Positions 35,801 to 42,130 of a DNA stretch of 64,000 bases are shown here, in pieces (positions within the stretch are counted from its first letter, which is position 1; each line of letters starts with the position of its first letter). The notes beneath the pieces are model-generated. The model did not search any database. It saw only the letters and a program-made list of their open reading frames with translations, and was not told where the DNA came from. Source of the stretch: CAYYYP01 sp964475985. GTDB taxonomy: Bacteria; Bdellovibrionota; UBA1018; CAYHWW01. The position numbers and the translations under genes are program-made. The stretch spans positions 12,818 through 76,817 of the forward strand of contig CAYYYP010000013.1 in NCBI GenBank assembly GCA_964475985.1, in the 5' to 3' direction.

Positions 35801-36697
35801 CTAAGCCAGATTAACCGGGTGGCGGGCGATTTTTTAAATAAATCAAAAGAATTTATTTCTAAGGCCCGCAGCCGGTGTCATCAGCTTCAGTTCATATCTG
35901 CCGGCTGCTTAGAAGCGGCGGCGGTGGCTTACCGAGGAAATCCGCAAGGCGTGCGGCTCACGCCCCTGGCCCTAGACCGAAACCCCTCCGTCTGCGAAAG
36001 TAAAAACGGATTCTGCCTCAAGCTTGGTTTTGAGCCTCGCAGCCGCCAGGTGCTGGAGACGGAGCTTCTCAGCAAGCTTTATGAAAGTTCAAATTCCGGA
36101 TTAAAGTCGCTTTGGATTGATCTTGCGGCCCAGGAAAATTTTGATGGCAGGCCTGAAGTAGCTCTTTTAGTTTTAAGGCTTGGCGCAGGAGTGGATACCA
36201 ACCAAATTTCTCGAGGCTTAACTTCAAACGATCGTGTTGGAGCTGGTCTTACGGCGGCTGCGGCTTTGATGATGCTTGGCCTTCCGGATAAAGCGGCGTC
36301 CATTGTATTTACCCTAACCAAGCAGGACAGTATCAATACTACGTTGCGCTATAACGCATTGCTTTTAGCCCTAGCGGGACAATTAAGTGGATTTGCGCGG
36401 GAAAATGCTTCCGTGCTTAATGCGAGATGGGAAGACGGTAGTGCCGCGCCGGAATTTGCGAAGAAAAAGTGGCCACTTCTGCAGAAAGCCGCAAAATTTC
36501 AGGACGGCTCTCTTTCTAAATCTTTATGGCTAGATGCAGCGGAAGACTTGCCGCACCCGTCAGACTGGCTCTCCCAAGTTTTGCTTAAGGAAACTTCCTT
36601 TGGCAGTGCGGATGAAACGCAAGCTAGGCGAGCCGAGCTGGATGCGTATCCGGAACTGCAGGTCATGATTGATGCGCTGGCCCAGGGGAGGTTGTGA
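32891..36697 (+). CDS. Large periplasmic TPR protein, AglT/GltE-like
   Basis: About 1268 residues from ATG 32891 (AAGGAG at 32875-32880; the ATG shares its A with the preceding TAA). The signal peptide LLGLLLFLAQWKSVPAFA-QSSAS is followed by many TPR-like helical pairs. Examples are VYFILGYNFGELGKKEESKKYYSKLVSEFP, AEAYRALGESAFERGSYSVAIENLENA, LYKLAWAYYKSRRISDALSTMKRAI, ALTRLAKTYERAGKFKPALTILEGL and AAKHYSDLADQAHRRREFELRDKSWNNAAISFERAGLVEQSLGLYEKL. TPR scaffolds of this size with adjacent FHA/TonB genes are typical of gliding clusters. The second half has less obvious repeats. An earlier in-frame ATG at 32870 lies within the preceding gene and precedes the signal sequence poorly. Confidence 0.78.
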   Translation: MPKHKTLACAKRNLFVAALLGLLLFLAQWKSVPAFAQSSASAQLALLQELDNPTEKELRQIRDQEITQLKIVMGRRDAQNRRPDLLLRLAELYTEEYRHYFLKENELHQIRLKSGRRESVGNHEVSRRFIAASNNAGFAILATKQRFAGLDKVYFILGYNFGELGKKEESKKYYSKLVSEFPRSPMVAEAYRALGESAFERGSYSVAIENLENATRRAQAQSEAILPRTLYKLAWAYYKSRRISDALSTMKRAISLTGDDEKFVSLREEALNDIVVFYVDIGKLDEARSYFSDLPGGERFLADALTRLAKTYERAGKFKPALTILEGLVASSAKQAPDKMVLALAQIIEIHRKNGDQLSEERSLKRLVKFFQEQGEDLRTENEDTKQIWLKSKAYLRARATEQHKTAQRSGQNSAFSRAAELYALYRDAFLHDPKGKSDSAEWVEFAEILTYQADCLLRSNQEMAGSQVLRELFESKAPLQKRREAGLTLANLYLKKIDAALLKKRGSDLKTFEKQLAELSEKLEDDAEKTDPQMLELKLKRLRLSYMIAKDFPEEASASSSSALKDLIRAIEENSGHSESGKGALEALRRERTQELAERFAQNRPLLVSEKSGELAKAVQAVQARESFAASQNLESEGKFSEAAKHYSDLADQAHRRREFELRDKSWNNAAISFERAGLVEQSLGLYEKLTNGSDKARASQAKSSAVRALLTLVLKGQFETAANLSLATANWNTWGVSERYDLLQLALNTSLSIREQNLAWSQIAKVLSKAKFLLCEDKKNYAYCFAFLGAWFESFASLSSRQIKIPDQGLARHMDVIRSYGSAPALTGRSQGLVSFFLYELSLKAGLESQAQRQLESSVAAVPQAALLATKSEADAFHGIKIEGDDATVKVRTEAKIKRLQGLVSRYESVLKLSQAAVAEKLSEIAPFSASVGIQALSRLALAYLGLAENFKSAPVPKNLNPEAREKYLSQINRVAGDFLNKSKEFISKARSRCHQLQFISAGCLEAAAVAYRGNPQGVRLTPLALDRNPSVCESKNGFCLKLGFEPRSRQVLETELLSKLYESSNSGLKSLWIDLAAQENFDGRPEVALLVLRLGAGVDTNQISRGLTSNDRVGAGLTAAAALMMLGLPDKAASIVFTLTKQDSINTTLRYNALLLALAGQLSGFARENASVLNARWEDGSAAPEFAKKKWPLLQKAAKFQDGSLSKSLWLDAAEDLPHPSDWLSQVLLKETSFGSADETQARRAELDAYPELQVMIDALAQGRL

Positions 36698-37032
36698 TGA
36701 ATTTCACGCAGAAAAATAAACTTCATTTTGTTTGGTATTTACTGGGGCTGGTTAGCTTTTTTTGCGGAGCGTCAGATTTGGTTTGCGCCCGAGAGCGCCA
36801 GGAGAGGTCCAATGCGAATCATTCAAGCGCCGAACGACCAAACGCCGAAAGACCGGTGATTTACAAGCAACACAACACGGCCGACTTTGATGCCTTGCTC
36901 CTTGAAGGAAACATTAAGAATCCAAATGAATTCTATTTTGTGCATCGGTCGGAAGAAAAATTTGGCAGTTTGGTGCAGAAGCGAAAAAATTTTCACAAAG
37001 AGCTGCTTCGTGACGCCGTTATGATGCAATAG
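36697..37032 (+). CDS. Small secreted protein of the Glt-like cluster
   Basis: 111 residues. ATG 36697 shares its A with the stop TGA of the TPR gene, with GGGGAGG at 36685-36691. A GTG at 36694 is also possible. There is a signal peptide of about 32 residues (VWYLLGLVSFFCGASDLVCA). The mature part is charged and polar (ERQERSNANHSSAERPNAERP), then VIYKQHNTADFDALLLEGNIKNPNEFYFVHRSEEKFGSLVQKRKNF. No family was recognised. Its place between the large TPR gene and the FHA-TonB gene parallels the small GltF of Myxococcus, but similarity was not checked. Confidence 0.65.
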   Translation: MNFTQKNKLHFVWYLLGLVSFFCGASDLVCARERQERSNANHSSAERPNAERPVIYKQHNTADFDALLLEGNIKNPNEFYFVHRSEEKFGSLVQKRKNFHKELLRDAVMMQ

Positions 37033-37049
37033 AATAAAGAGGATAGGCC

Positions 37050-39017
37050 ATGAACGCACTTCGTATAAGCAGTACTGAAAATCAGGGCACCGCATTTCAC
37101 CGGGTCATCGATGGCAAACCAGGTGCGCGCATTGTGCTGGGTTCTGCCCTATCCTGCGATCTTCGGCTGGATCACCCGTCCATTAGCCCCATCCACGCCG
37201 TGTTGGAATGGGAAGAAGGGACCGGAAATTTAAATATTTATGATTTAGCTAGTGAAGGTGGCGTTTTCCTCAATGGCGTGAAAGTTGTTCAAGCCAAAGT
37301 GGCGGAAGCGGATGTGCTTCGCATTGGAACTTTTGAGTTAAGCCTGGCGAAGAAGGCGGCCACCGTGACGAGCTCGCCTTTAGGGGAAGATGATGTCTTT
37401 GCTCTAAAAAATCCGACCCAAGATATTTTTGATCACCGGCCAGAAGTAAAGACTGCCCTGCAGGTCGTGATGTTATTCAAGGATACCATCCTTAATGTCA
37501 GTCATTTTGTCGGTAAAAAAAAGATTGTCCTAGGGCCTAAATCCTCGGACGACCTTCTCATCCCACCGCAACTCTCAGGTGCCGGAGAAAAATCAAGGTA
37601 TGAACTTTTATCGGGCGTCGCAGGCCTTCCTAAAACGGAGAATAACTATACCCTGAATCTTCATCAAAGCATGCGGGGCGTGCTTCAAAAAGACGGAAAA
37701 ATGCGGACCTTAACCGATATCACGTCGGATAAGTCCGAGAGCAAAATGATTCCTTTAGGCCCTAAGGATTTTGCAAAAATTGAAATGGGTGATGTCAGTT
37801 TTTTCTTAAGTTACTCGCCTGCGCCACCAAGACTTAAAGCCCAAAAACTTTCTTCCCAGGATCCGTTCTTCACTAAAGTTTGGCTTACGTCTTTGGTCGT
37901 TACGCTTTTTGTCATTTTTACATTGAGCCGGATGGAGATTGAACCCATCATCGAAATTGAACAACTTCCGGAGCGTATTGCCACTATCATTTATAAACCA
38001 GAATTATTGAATTTGCCGAAGGAGAAGGTGCCACCCGCCGCGGAAACGCAAACTAAAGTCGAGGAAAAGAAGCCTGAAGTGGTGAAACCGCAAAATATTA
38101 AAATTGAAGCCAAGGCCAGTGATGCAAATAAAAAGCAGGCGAGTGAAATCGCGCCTAAATCCGTAAAGACCAAAACCTTACCGAAAAAAACCAAGGCAGA
38201 GCTTGCTCGCAGGGCAACTCGCAGTGGGCAAGAAGGCGCCGGAGCGAGAGCCAAGGGTGAGGAAGGTTCGCGTGGGAAACCTGATGCGAAACTCGCCGAT
38301 AATTCTCAGACTAAAGCCAAACGACCAGGGGCCGCTCCGGCAAACGCGCCAGCGGTAGCTCGGCAGGGCAAATCACAGGTTCAAGATTTAGGAGTGGTTG
38401 ATGTCTTGCGCGCAAGCGGAGGCACCCTGAATAAATTATTAGCGGGAGGCAAGGGCATCTCAGCATCTGCCGATAAACTAGAAGGCTACGGCGGTTTTAC
38501 TACCCGAGGCGCCGGAGGCCAGGGAGCCGCGGGAAGTGGAGCCGGAGGCGGCGGCGTATCTGAAGGTCTTGGTGGACTTGCGGATAAGGGACTTGGCGGA
38601 GGAAAACAAGGCAAGGGATTAGGTGCCCTAGGTTCCGGCGGAAATATGATCGGGGGGTCGGGTAGGGTGCTGGTTGATTCCCGAGGTGGTGGCGGAGCCG
38701 ATCCCATCGTCATGGGCGGACTTGATGAAGACGCCATTGCTCGCGAAATTGAGCGCCACCGCGATGAAATCAAATACTGTTACGAAAAAGAAATCAATGT
38801 TGGAAATCCCGGCCTCTCCGGACGCGTGACTTTACGATGGGTCATCGGAGCCAGTGGCGCCGTGGGTCGCATAGGAATTGTTTCTTCCTCTTTACGCAAT
38901 GCCAATGTGGAAGGCTGCGTTTCCGATGTGATCAAGAGAATCGTTTTTCCTCCTGTCAAGGGTGGAGGAACGGGCGAAGTGACCTATCCCTTCGTGTTTA
39001 GACCATCCGGACAATAG
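37050..39017 (+). CDS. FHA-TM-TonB-like protein, GltG-like (AgmX/PglI C-terminal domain)
   Basis: 655 residues with AGAGGA before the ATG. The N-terminal FHA domain (residues 1-105: IVLGSALSCDLRLDHPSISPIHAVLEWE, DLASEGGVFLNGVKV) is cytoplasmic. A second, degenerate FHA-like segment lies around residues 140-260. One TM helix follows at about 276-294 (VWLTSLVVTLFVIFTL). A long periplasmic Lys/Ala/Glu then Gly-rich spacer (residues about 310-550) leads to the C-terminal domain DAIAREIERHRDEIKYCYEKEI, GRVTLRWVIGASGAVGRIGIVSSSL, VEGCVSDVIKRIVFPPV, TYPFVF, which is the AgmX/PglI TonB-like tail. This architecture is that of GltG, which connects cytoplasmic phospho-dependent signals to the outer membrane complex and is energised by an AglRQS-type motor. 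Confidence 0.85.
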   Translation: MNALRISSTENQGTAFHRVIDGKPGARIVLGSALSCDLRLDHPSISPIHAVLEWEEGTGNLNIYDLASEGGVFLNGVKVVQAKVAEADVLRIGTFELSLAKKAATVTSSPLGEDDVFALKNPTQDIFDHRPEVKTALQVVMLFKDTILNVSHFVGKKKIVLGPKSSDDLLIPPQLSGAGEKSRYELLSGVAGLPKTENNYTLNLHQSMRGVLQKDGKMRTLTDITSDKSESKMIPLGPKDFAKIEMGDVSFFLSYSPAPPRLKAQKLSSQDPFFTKVWLTSLVVTLFVIFTLSRMEIEPIIEIEQLPERIATIIYKPELLNLPKEKVPPAAETQTKVEEKKPEVVKPQNIKIEAKASDANKKQASEIAPKSVKTKTLPKKTKAELARRATRSGQEGAGARAKGEEGSRGKPDAKLADNSQTKAKRPGAAPANAPAVARQGKSQVQDLGVVDVLRASGGTLNKLLAGGKGISASADKLEGYGGFTTRGAGGQGAAGSGAGGGGVSEGLGGLADKGLGGGKQGKGLGALGSGGNMIGGSGRVLVDSRGGGGADPIVMGGLDEDAIAREIERHRDEIKYCYEKEINVGNPGLSGRVTLRWVIGASGAVGRIGIVSSSLRNANVEGCVSDVIKRIVFPPVKGGGTGEVTYPFVFRPSGQ

Positions 39018-39034
39018 AGCTTAAGGAGAAAAAA

Positions 39035-39328
39035 ATGACCAAGTCGGACCTAGTGAACGTGATTGCCGAGAAAGCCAAACTTCAGCATCGTCAGAGTGAA
39101 ATCATCGTCAATGCCATTTTTGATTTCATGTCGGAGTCCCTGAAAAAAGATGATCGCATCGAGATTCGGGGTTTTGGAAGTTTTGTAAACCGCAGTTATG
39201 GAAGTTACAAAGGGCGCAATCCGAAAACCGGTGAAGCGGTAGAAGTGGCGCCAAAAAAAGTTCCGTTCTTTAAAGTGGGCAAAGAATTAAAAGAACTCGT
39301 GGATGCCGGCGCAAAAAAAGGCGCTTAG
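39035..39328 (+). CDS. HU/IHF-family DNA-binding protein
   Basis: 97 residues with a strong AAGGAG site. It has the typical bacterial HU/IHF fold: MTKSDLVNVIAEKAKLQHRQSEIIVNAIFDFMSESLKKDD (helical dimer part), IEIRGFGSFVNRSYGSYKGRNPKTGEAVEVAPKKVPFFKVGKELKELV (DNA-bending arm with the intercalating proline region RNPKTG). The N-terminus and length suggest an IHF-beta-like member, although HU is possible. It follows the GltG-like gene by 17 bases and may be transcribed with the cluster, which places a nucleoid protein in a motility-type operon. Confidence 0.93.
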   Translation: MTKSDLVNVIAEKAKLQHRQSEIIVNAIFDFMSESLKKDDRIEIRGFGSFVNRSYGSYKGRNPKTGEAVEVAPKKVPFFKVGKELKELVDAGAKKGA

Positions 39329-39350
39329 ATCTCGTATCCTCAAATGTTCA

Positions 39351-39389
39351 GAGACAGCTTCCGGGAAAATGATTCCCAAAACCTGTCTC
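39351..39389. terminator. Bipartite hairpin between convergent genes, likely terminator
   Basis: Outer stem GAGACAG (39351-39357) with CTGTCTC (39383-39389) encloses an inner stem GGGAA (39363-39367) with TTCCC (39373-39377). A T-rich stretch (CACGATTTTGATTTTG) follows on the plus strand. It lies between the HU gene and the convergent lipoprotein gene and may serve both. Confidence 0.5.
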
Positions 39390-39409
39390 CTCACGATTTT
39401 GATTTTGAA

Positions 39410-40207
39410 TTAGTTCAGAACTACGAGCGAGATATTGAAGTACCTATCGTTAGGCTGCATAAGTTCACCTAATGAGAAAGCATCGCTGCGACCGTGGTGG
39501 TAACAGGACATTTGAGTCGATGAGTAGCCTCCGTTAGCCATGGCTTGGGGAGGAGTCAAGTACATGCGCAATTCGCGTTGATCAAGATTTGCATTGCTAC
39601 TTTGAAATTCAAAGTATTGCGTAGGTTTGATTCCGTAGATGCTGCCAGCCGGTAATACGGAGTCATTATTCATGAAGCGCACGAAGCACCAGGTGTTCTC
39701 AAAACTTCCGCCGATGCTGGAATGAACTTGGGATTCGGTTTGGTAGCTTGCGACCACGTCAAACTTAGGCACGATCTGCACAATGATGTTGCAGGCATAG
39801 ATTGTTTCGATGCTGACATTTTGTAACAGGCCTAGGGCGTTGGCATTGGAAGCGACCGATCGCAAATCAACACAAGCTGGGCTCAGTGGTGGATTCTGGG
39901 CTACTGAAGTTCCAGTGCTCGTCGTCGTTGTGGTACCAGTGCCGGATGGATCTACGGGAGTTACGGAAACTCCGGTGCCCGTACCGGTGCTCGTCATAGT
40001 ATTTGTGCTGCCTGGCGAAGTGCTCATCCACTGAGGATCAGAGTTTGATACAAACTGATCCGATGGTTGTGCGTCCTTAGAGAGTGCAGAAAATTTTGTT
40101 TCGCTACCGCAACCGGCGGCAACGCTGAGAAGCAGGCCCATGGATAGGATTGCTCTTGATTTACTGAAGCCTAGAAAACCTATTTTTGAACTTTGTGAAT
40201 TTTTCAT
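39410..40207 (-). CDS. Lipoprotein of unknown function with Thr/Gly-rich linker
   Basis: 265 residues. The N-terminus has a basic start, a hydrophobic stretch and a lipobox LSVAAGC with C33, so the protein is lipid-anchored. Residues about 65-105 form a low-complexity linker of TGTGTG, TTTTTSTGT and proline, as seen in surface proteins. The C-terminal domain (about 110-265) has four cysteines (ACVDLR, YACNII, TWCFVRF, MSCYHH), which could form disulfides, and reads as beta-rich. The family was not recognised. It is transcribed leftward from the 382-base gap shared with the secreted protein at 40590. Confidence 0.75.
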   Translation of the reverse strand: MKNSQSSKIGFLGFSKSRAILSMGLLLSVAAGCGSETKFSALSKDAQPSDQFVSNSDPQWMSTSPGSTNTMTSTGTGTGVSVTPVDPSGTGTTTTTSTGTSVAQNPPLSPACVDLRSVASNANALGLLQNVSIETIYACNIIVQIVPKFDVVASYQTESQVHSSIGGSFENTWCFVRFMNNDSVLPAGSIYGIKPTQYFEFQSSNANLDQRELRMYLTPPQAMANGGYSSTQMSCYHHGRSDAFSLGELMQPNDRYFNISLVVLN

Positions 40208-40589
40208 ATCCCTTACTTACCCCTCGTGCATTGAGTTAGAGCAAGGCGCGGGCCAAGTGTGAAAAGTCTGTAGATGGTTTTGTGGCTATATCAATAAAAG
40301 ATGTTTATATCAGGGGTTTAGCGCGTTGATTTCTTCATGGGCGCTAAAACTCATTAGATAAGCACTAGCCAATATAAGTCCAAACCCTGTCATAAATATA
40401 AACAGTTGATATTAAGTTTGGCGGCCATAAATTAAAAAAACCCTGTGTCATCAAGTACTTATGTCGTTATTGACACAGCCAAATTTACCGAAACTTAAGG
40501 GGAAATAGACCGAGCGGCCGCCGTTGGCGATTACGTGACCCTTTGGCACCGCTCTTGAACATATATAAGGACAAGGGAGAACAGATTTT
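40208..40589. other. 382-base intergenic region with divergent promoters
   Basis: It separates the divergent lipoprotein gene and the secreted protein at 40590. It is AT-rich for 250 bases and GC-rich near the right gene. A dyad overlaps a TTGACA hexamer (separate entry) and a good AGGGAGA site precedes 40590. I see no ORF of note. Confidence 0.7.
40443..40478. promoter_or_regulatory. 8-bp dyad overlapping a -35 box upstream of the secreted protein
   Basis: CTGTGTCA (40443-40450) and TGACACAG (40471-40478) form a perfect inverted repeat with a 20-base spacer. The right arm shares TTGACA (40470-40475), a consensus -35. ACTTAA, 17 bases later, would be a poor -10. A related TGTCA/TGACA palindrome lies just downstream of the same gene at 41645-41660. 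Confidence 0.4.
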
Positions 40590-41615
40590 ATGAAAAGGAT
40601 TATTAAACAAAATAGCTTTATAGAAGGTAACGCTCAGGTCCGTTCCTTAATCGTATTAACGGCGGCCGCCATCCTTATAATGGGAACTTCGGCAAACGCC
40701 CAGAACGCAGGATGCACCGAGGACGCCATGGGAAACATTAGCTGTCCTAGCGCTAGAGTCGCTGCTGCGCAGAGTGCAGAACCTGCTCCAGCTCGTCATT
40801 CGAGTAGGGCGAATCCATCGAATCCAGCGGGACCTCAAGCGGAGGCTCCAGAAGCTCCATCAACTTCAGACATCGCCACCGCAAGGGTGAGATCAGCCCG
40901 CGCCCTAGATGCCTTCGTTGCTTTGGGTGTACATAATTTAGGACCTAGGTCTGAGGCGAATGGAGAGTTCCAGGTAGGTTTTCTTTATCGCCACGAAAAT
41001 GGTCAGTTCCAAGTCCACGTTGGAGCCGGTGATTATTTTAGCGCAGGTGCAAGTGGTGCCGCGCGAATCCCAATCTATTGCAACCGAATTAACCCCCAAA
41101 GCGATACTCGAGTTTGCGCCGTGGGAATGGTTCAAGGTTTAGGGCAAGTAGGATTTAGAGCAGCTGGTCAAAGGGGAGTTGCGGCGGCCGGTGGAATTGG
41201 CGTTGGCCTTGAGTCTGGCGATCGTAGATTCTCTGGTGCATTAGGCATTGGACCTGCCATGAGATTTATGGATGGCAGGCAAGCCTACATTGCTCCAGCT
41301 GATCCAGCCATTTTAGCTTCCTTTCGTTTGTCACCCCATGAGCGTTTTTATGTCGGCGGAGATGGTGCGATCATTACGGCGCCGCGTCAACGTAATGGGC
41401 ATTGGATGGTTGACCCAGGCCTTATGTTAACGACTCGAGTTGGTTCAAACCTAACCCCTTGGCTTGACGTTGGAATTCAAACCCAAGTTATGACGGGAAT
41501 TTCCTCCCGCGGGAATGCGGATGGCTCCGAGGCAAGGGACGTGGAAGGCGCGCAAGTTACCAGCCAATTTATGGTGGGCGTTAACTTTGACCGTCTGGGC
41601 AATTCTGCAAACTAA
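40590..41615 (+). CDS. Secreted Ala/Gly-rich protein, probably beta-rich envelope protein
   Basis: 341 residues. It has a signal peptide (cleavage near ANA-QNAG), then a short cysteine pair (GCTEDAMGNISC), an Ala/Pro/Ser-rich linker (residues about 55-95), and a C-terminal region of alternating polar and hydrophobic strands with high glycine content (VGFLYRHENGQFQVHVGAGDYFS, GAARIPIYC, VGMVQGLGQVGFRAAGQRGVAAAGGIGVGLES, VDPGLMLTTRVGSNLTPWLDVGIQTQVM). This suggests a beta-barrel or beta-sandwich. It ends FMVGVNFDRLGNSAN, not the usual terminal aromatic. AGGGAGA lies 9 bases before the ATG. The family is unknown. The composition differs from neighbours (Gly/Ala/Arg). Confidence 0.7.
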   Translation: MKRIIKQNSFIEGNAQVRSLIVLTAAAILIMGTSANAQNAGCTEDAMGNISCPSARVAAAQSAEPAPARHSSRANPSNPAGPQAEAPEAPSTSDIATARVRSARALDAFVALGVHNLGPRSEANGEFQVGFLYRHENGQFQVHVGAGDYFSAGASGAARIPIYCNRINPQSDTRVCAVGMVQGLGQVGFRAAGQRGVAAAGGIGVGLESGDRRFSGALGIGPAMRFMDGRQAYIAPADPAILASFRLSPHERFYVGGDGAIITAPRQRNGHWMVDPGLMLTTRVGSNLTPWLDVGIQTQVMTGISSRGNADGSEARDVEGAQVTSQFMVGVNFDRLGNSAN

Positions 41616-41644
41616 CGTTGGATTATTTCAGTGCTCTAGTTTTA

Positions 41645-41660
41645 GTGTCATTGATGACAC
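41645..41660. promoter_or_regulatory. Palindrome GTGTCAT-TG-ATGACAC
   Basis: Seven-base half-sites separated by two bases, lying 30 bases after the stop of the secreted protein. The TGTCA half-site is shared with the dyad at 40443-40478 upstream of that gene, so it may be a second binding site of the same regulator. Confidence 0.35.
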
Positions 41661-41794
41661 GAGTCATAGAAATCCGAGTCAGAGTGGGACCAGGTTTTTG
41701 TCAACATCGCGGGATGATCGGTGGATTCTCCCTCCAGTGGTCATAAAACGATGCAAAATGGCTCCAAAATTTTGGCCTAACTCTTGAAGTAGTA

Positions 41795-41832
41795 GAAGTC
41801 GTGGGACGCAATGGATTGCGACTCACGATTTC
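41795..41832. other. 17-bp hairpin with a 4-base loop
   Basis: Bases 41795-41811 pair with 41816-41832 around the loop TGGA. The stem has one mismatch (41806/41821) and two possible G-U pairs. It is not followed by a T run. Confidence 0.45.
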
Positions 41833-41870
41833 ATCATTGTTGAACGTAGGAAAACCAAGACCATGAACAT

Positions 41871-41921
41871 GAGGGCGTCTAAGATTTCTAGGGACGGAAT
41901 AAAAAGATTTTAGACGCCCTC
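41871..41921. other. 12-bp inverted repeat enclosing 27 bases
   Basis: GAGGGCGTCTAA (41871-41882) pairs perfectly with TTAGACGCCCTC (41910-41921). Downstream is CCCCAAAAC and no T run, so it is not a usual terminator. A 16-codon mini-ORF from ATG 41862 ends inside the right arm but has no ribosome binding site. Confidence 0.45.
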
Positions 41922-41972
41922 CCCCAAAACAAAATTAAAAAATCTAAGGAAAGGTTTCTTAAAAACTGCAAC

Positions 41973-42122
41973 ATGACACTACATAATGGAAATGCGACGG
42001 ATCGCACCTCAGTTAGGCACGGACATCTACACACCAAGGACACCACCCAATATACCCTCTGGTTTTTTCTCTCAAGCTTGCTACTGGTGATGGGATTGGC
42101 CTTTGTGAAACTTCTGAATTAG
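41973..42122 (+). CDS. Possible 49-residue single-TM membrane protein
   Basis: The frame from ATG 41973 to TAG 42120-42122 encodes a polar N-terminal half (MTLHNGNATDRTSVRHGH) and a C-terminal TM helix (LWFFLSSLLLVMGLAFVKLL). AAGGAAAGG lies about 17 bases upstream, too far for a good ribosome binding site. It ends 8 bases before the ABC1 kinase gene, so it could be co-transcribed. No family was recognised. The length is short enough to occur by chance. Confidence 0.35.
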   Translation: MTLHNGNATDRTSVRHGHLHTKDTTQYTLWFFLSSLLLVMGLAFVKLLN

Positions 42123-42130
42123 TTTAGGGC

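Larger units (their letters stand above)
41616..41972. other. Non-coding region rich in dyad symmetries; possible structured RNA
   Basis: No convincing ORF of useful length. Four inverted repeats lie in about 280 bases: 41645-41660, 41764-41775, 41795-41832 and 41871-41921 (the last three are described separately or in the findings). The spacing is unlike a simple terminator, since none is followed by a T run on either strand. It could be a small RNA, a leader, or a degraded mobile element. Confidence 0.45.

Noticed and set aside
41862..41912. 16-codon mini-ORF (MNMRASKISRDGIKRF) within the inverted repeat
   Set aside because: Too short, no ribosome binding site, and not linked to a regulated gene, so a leader peptide cannot be supported.
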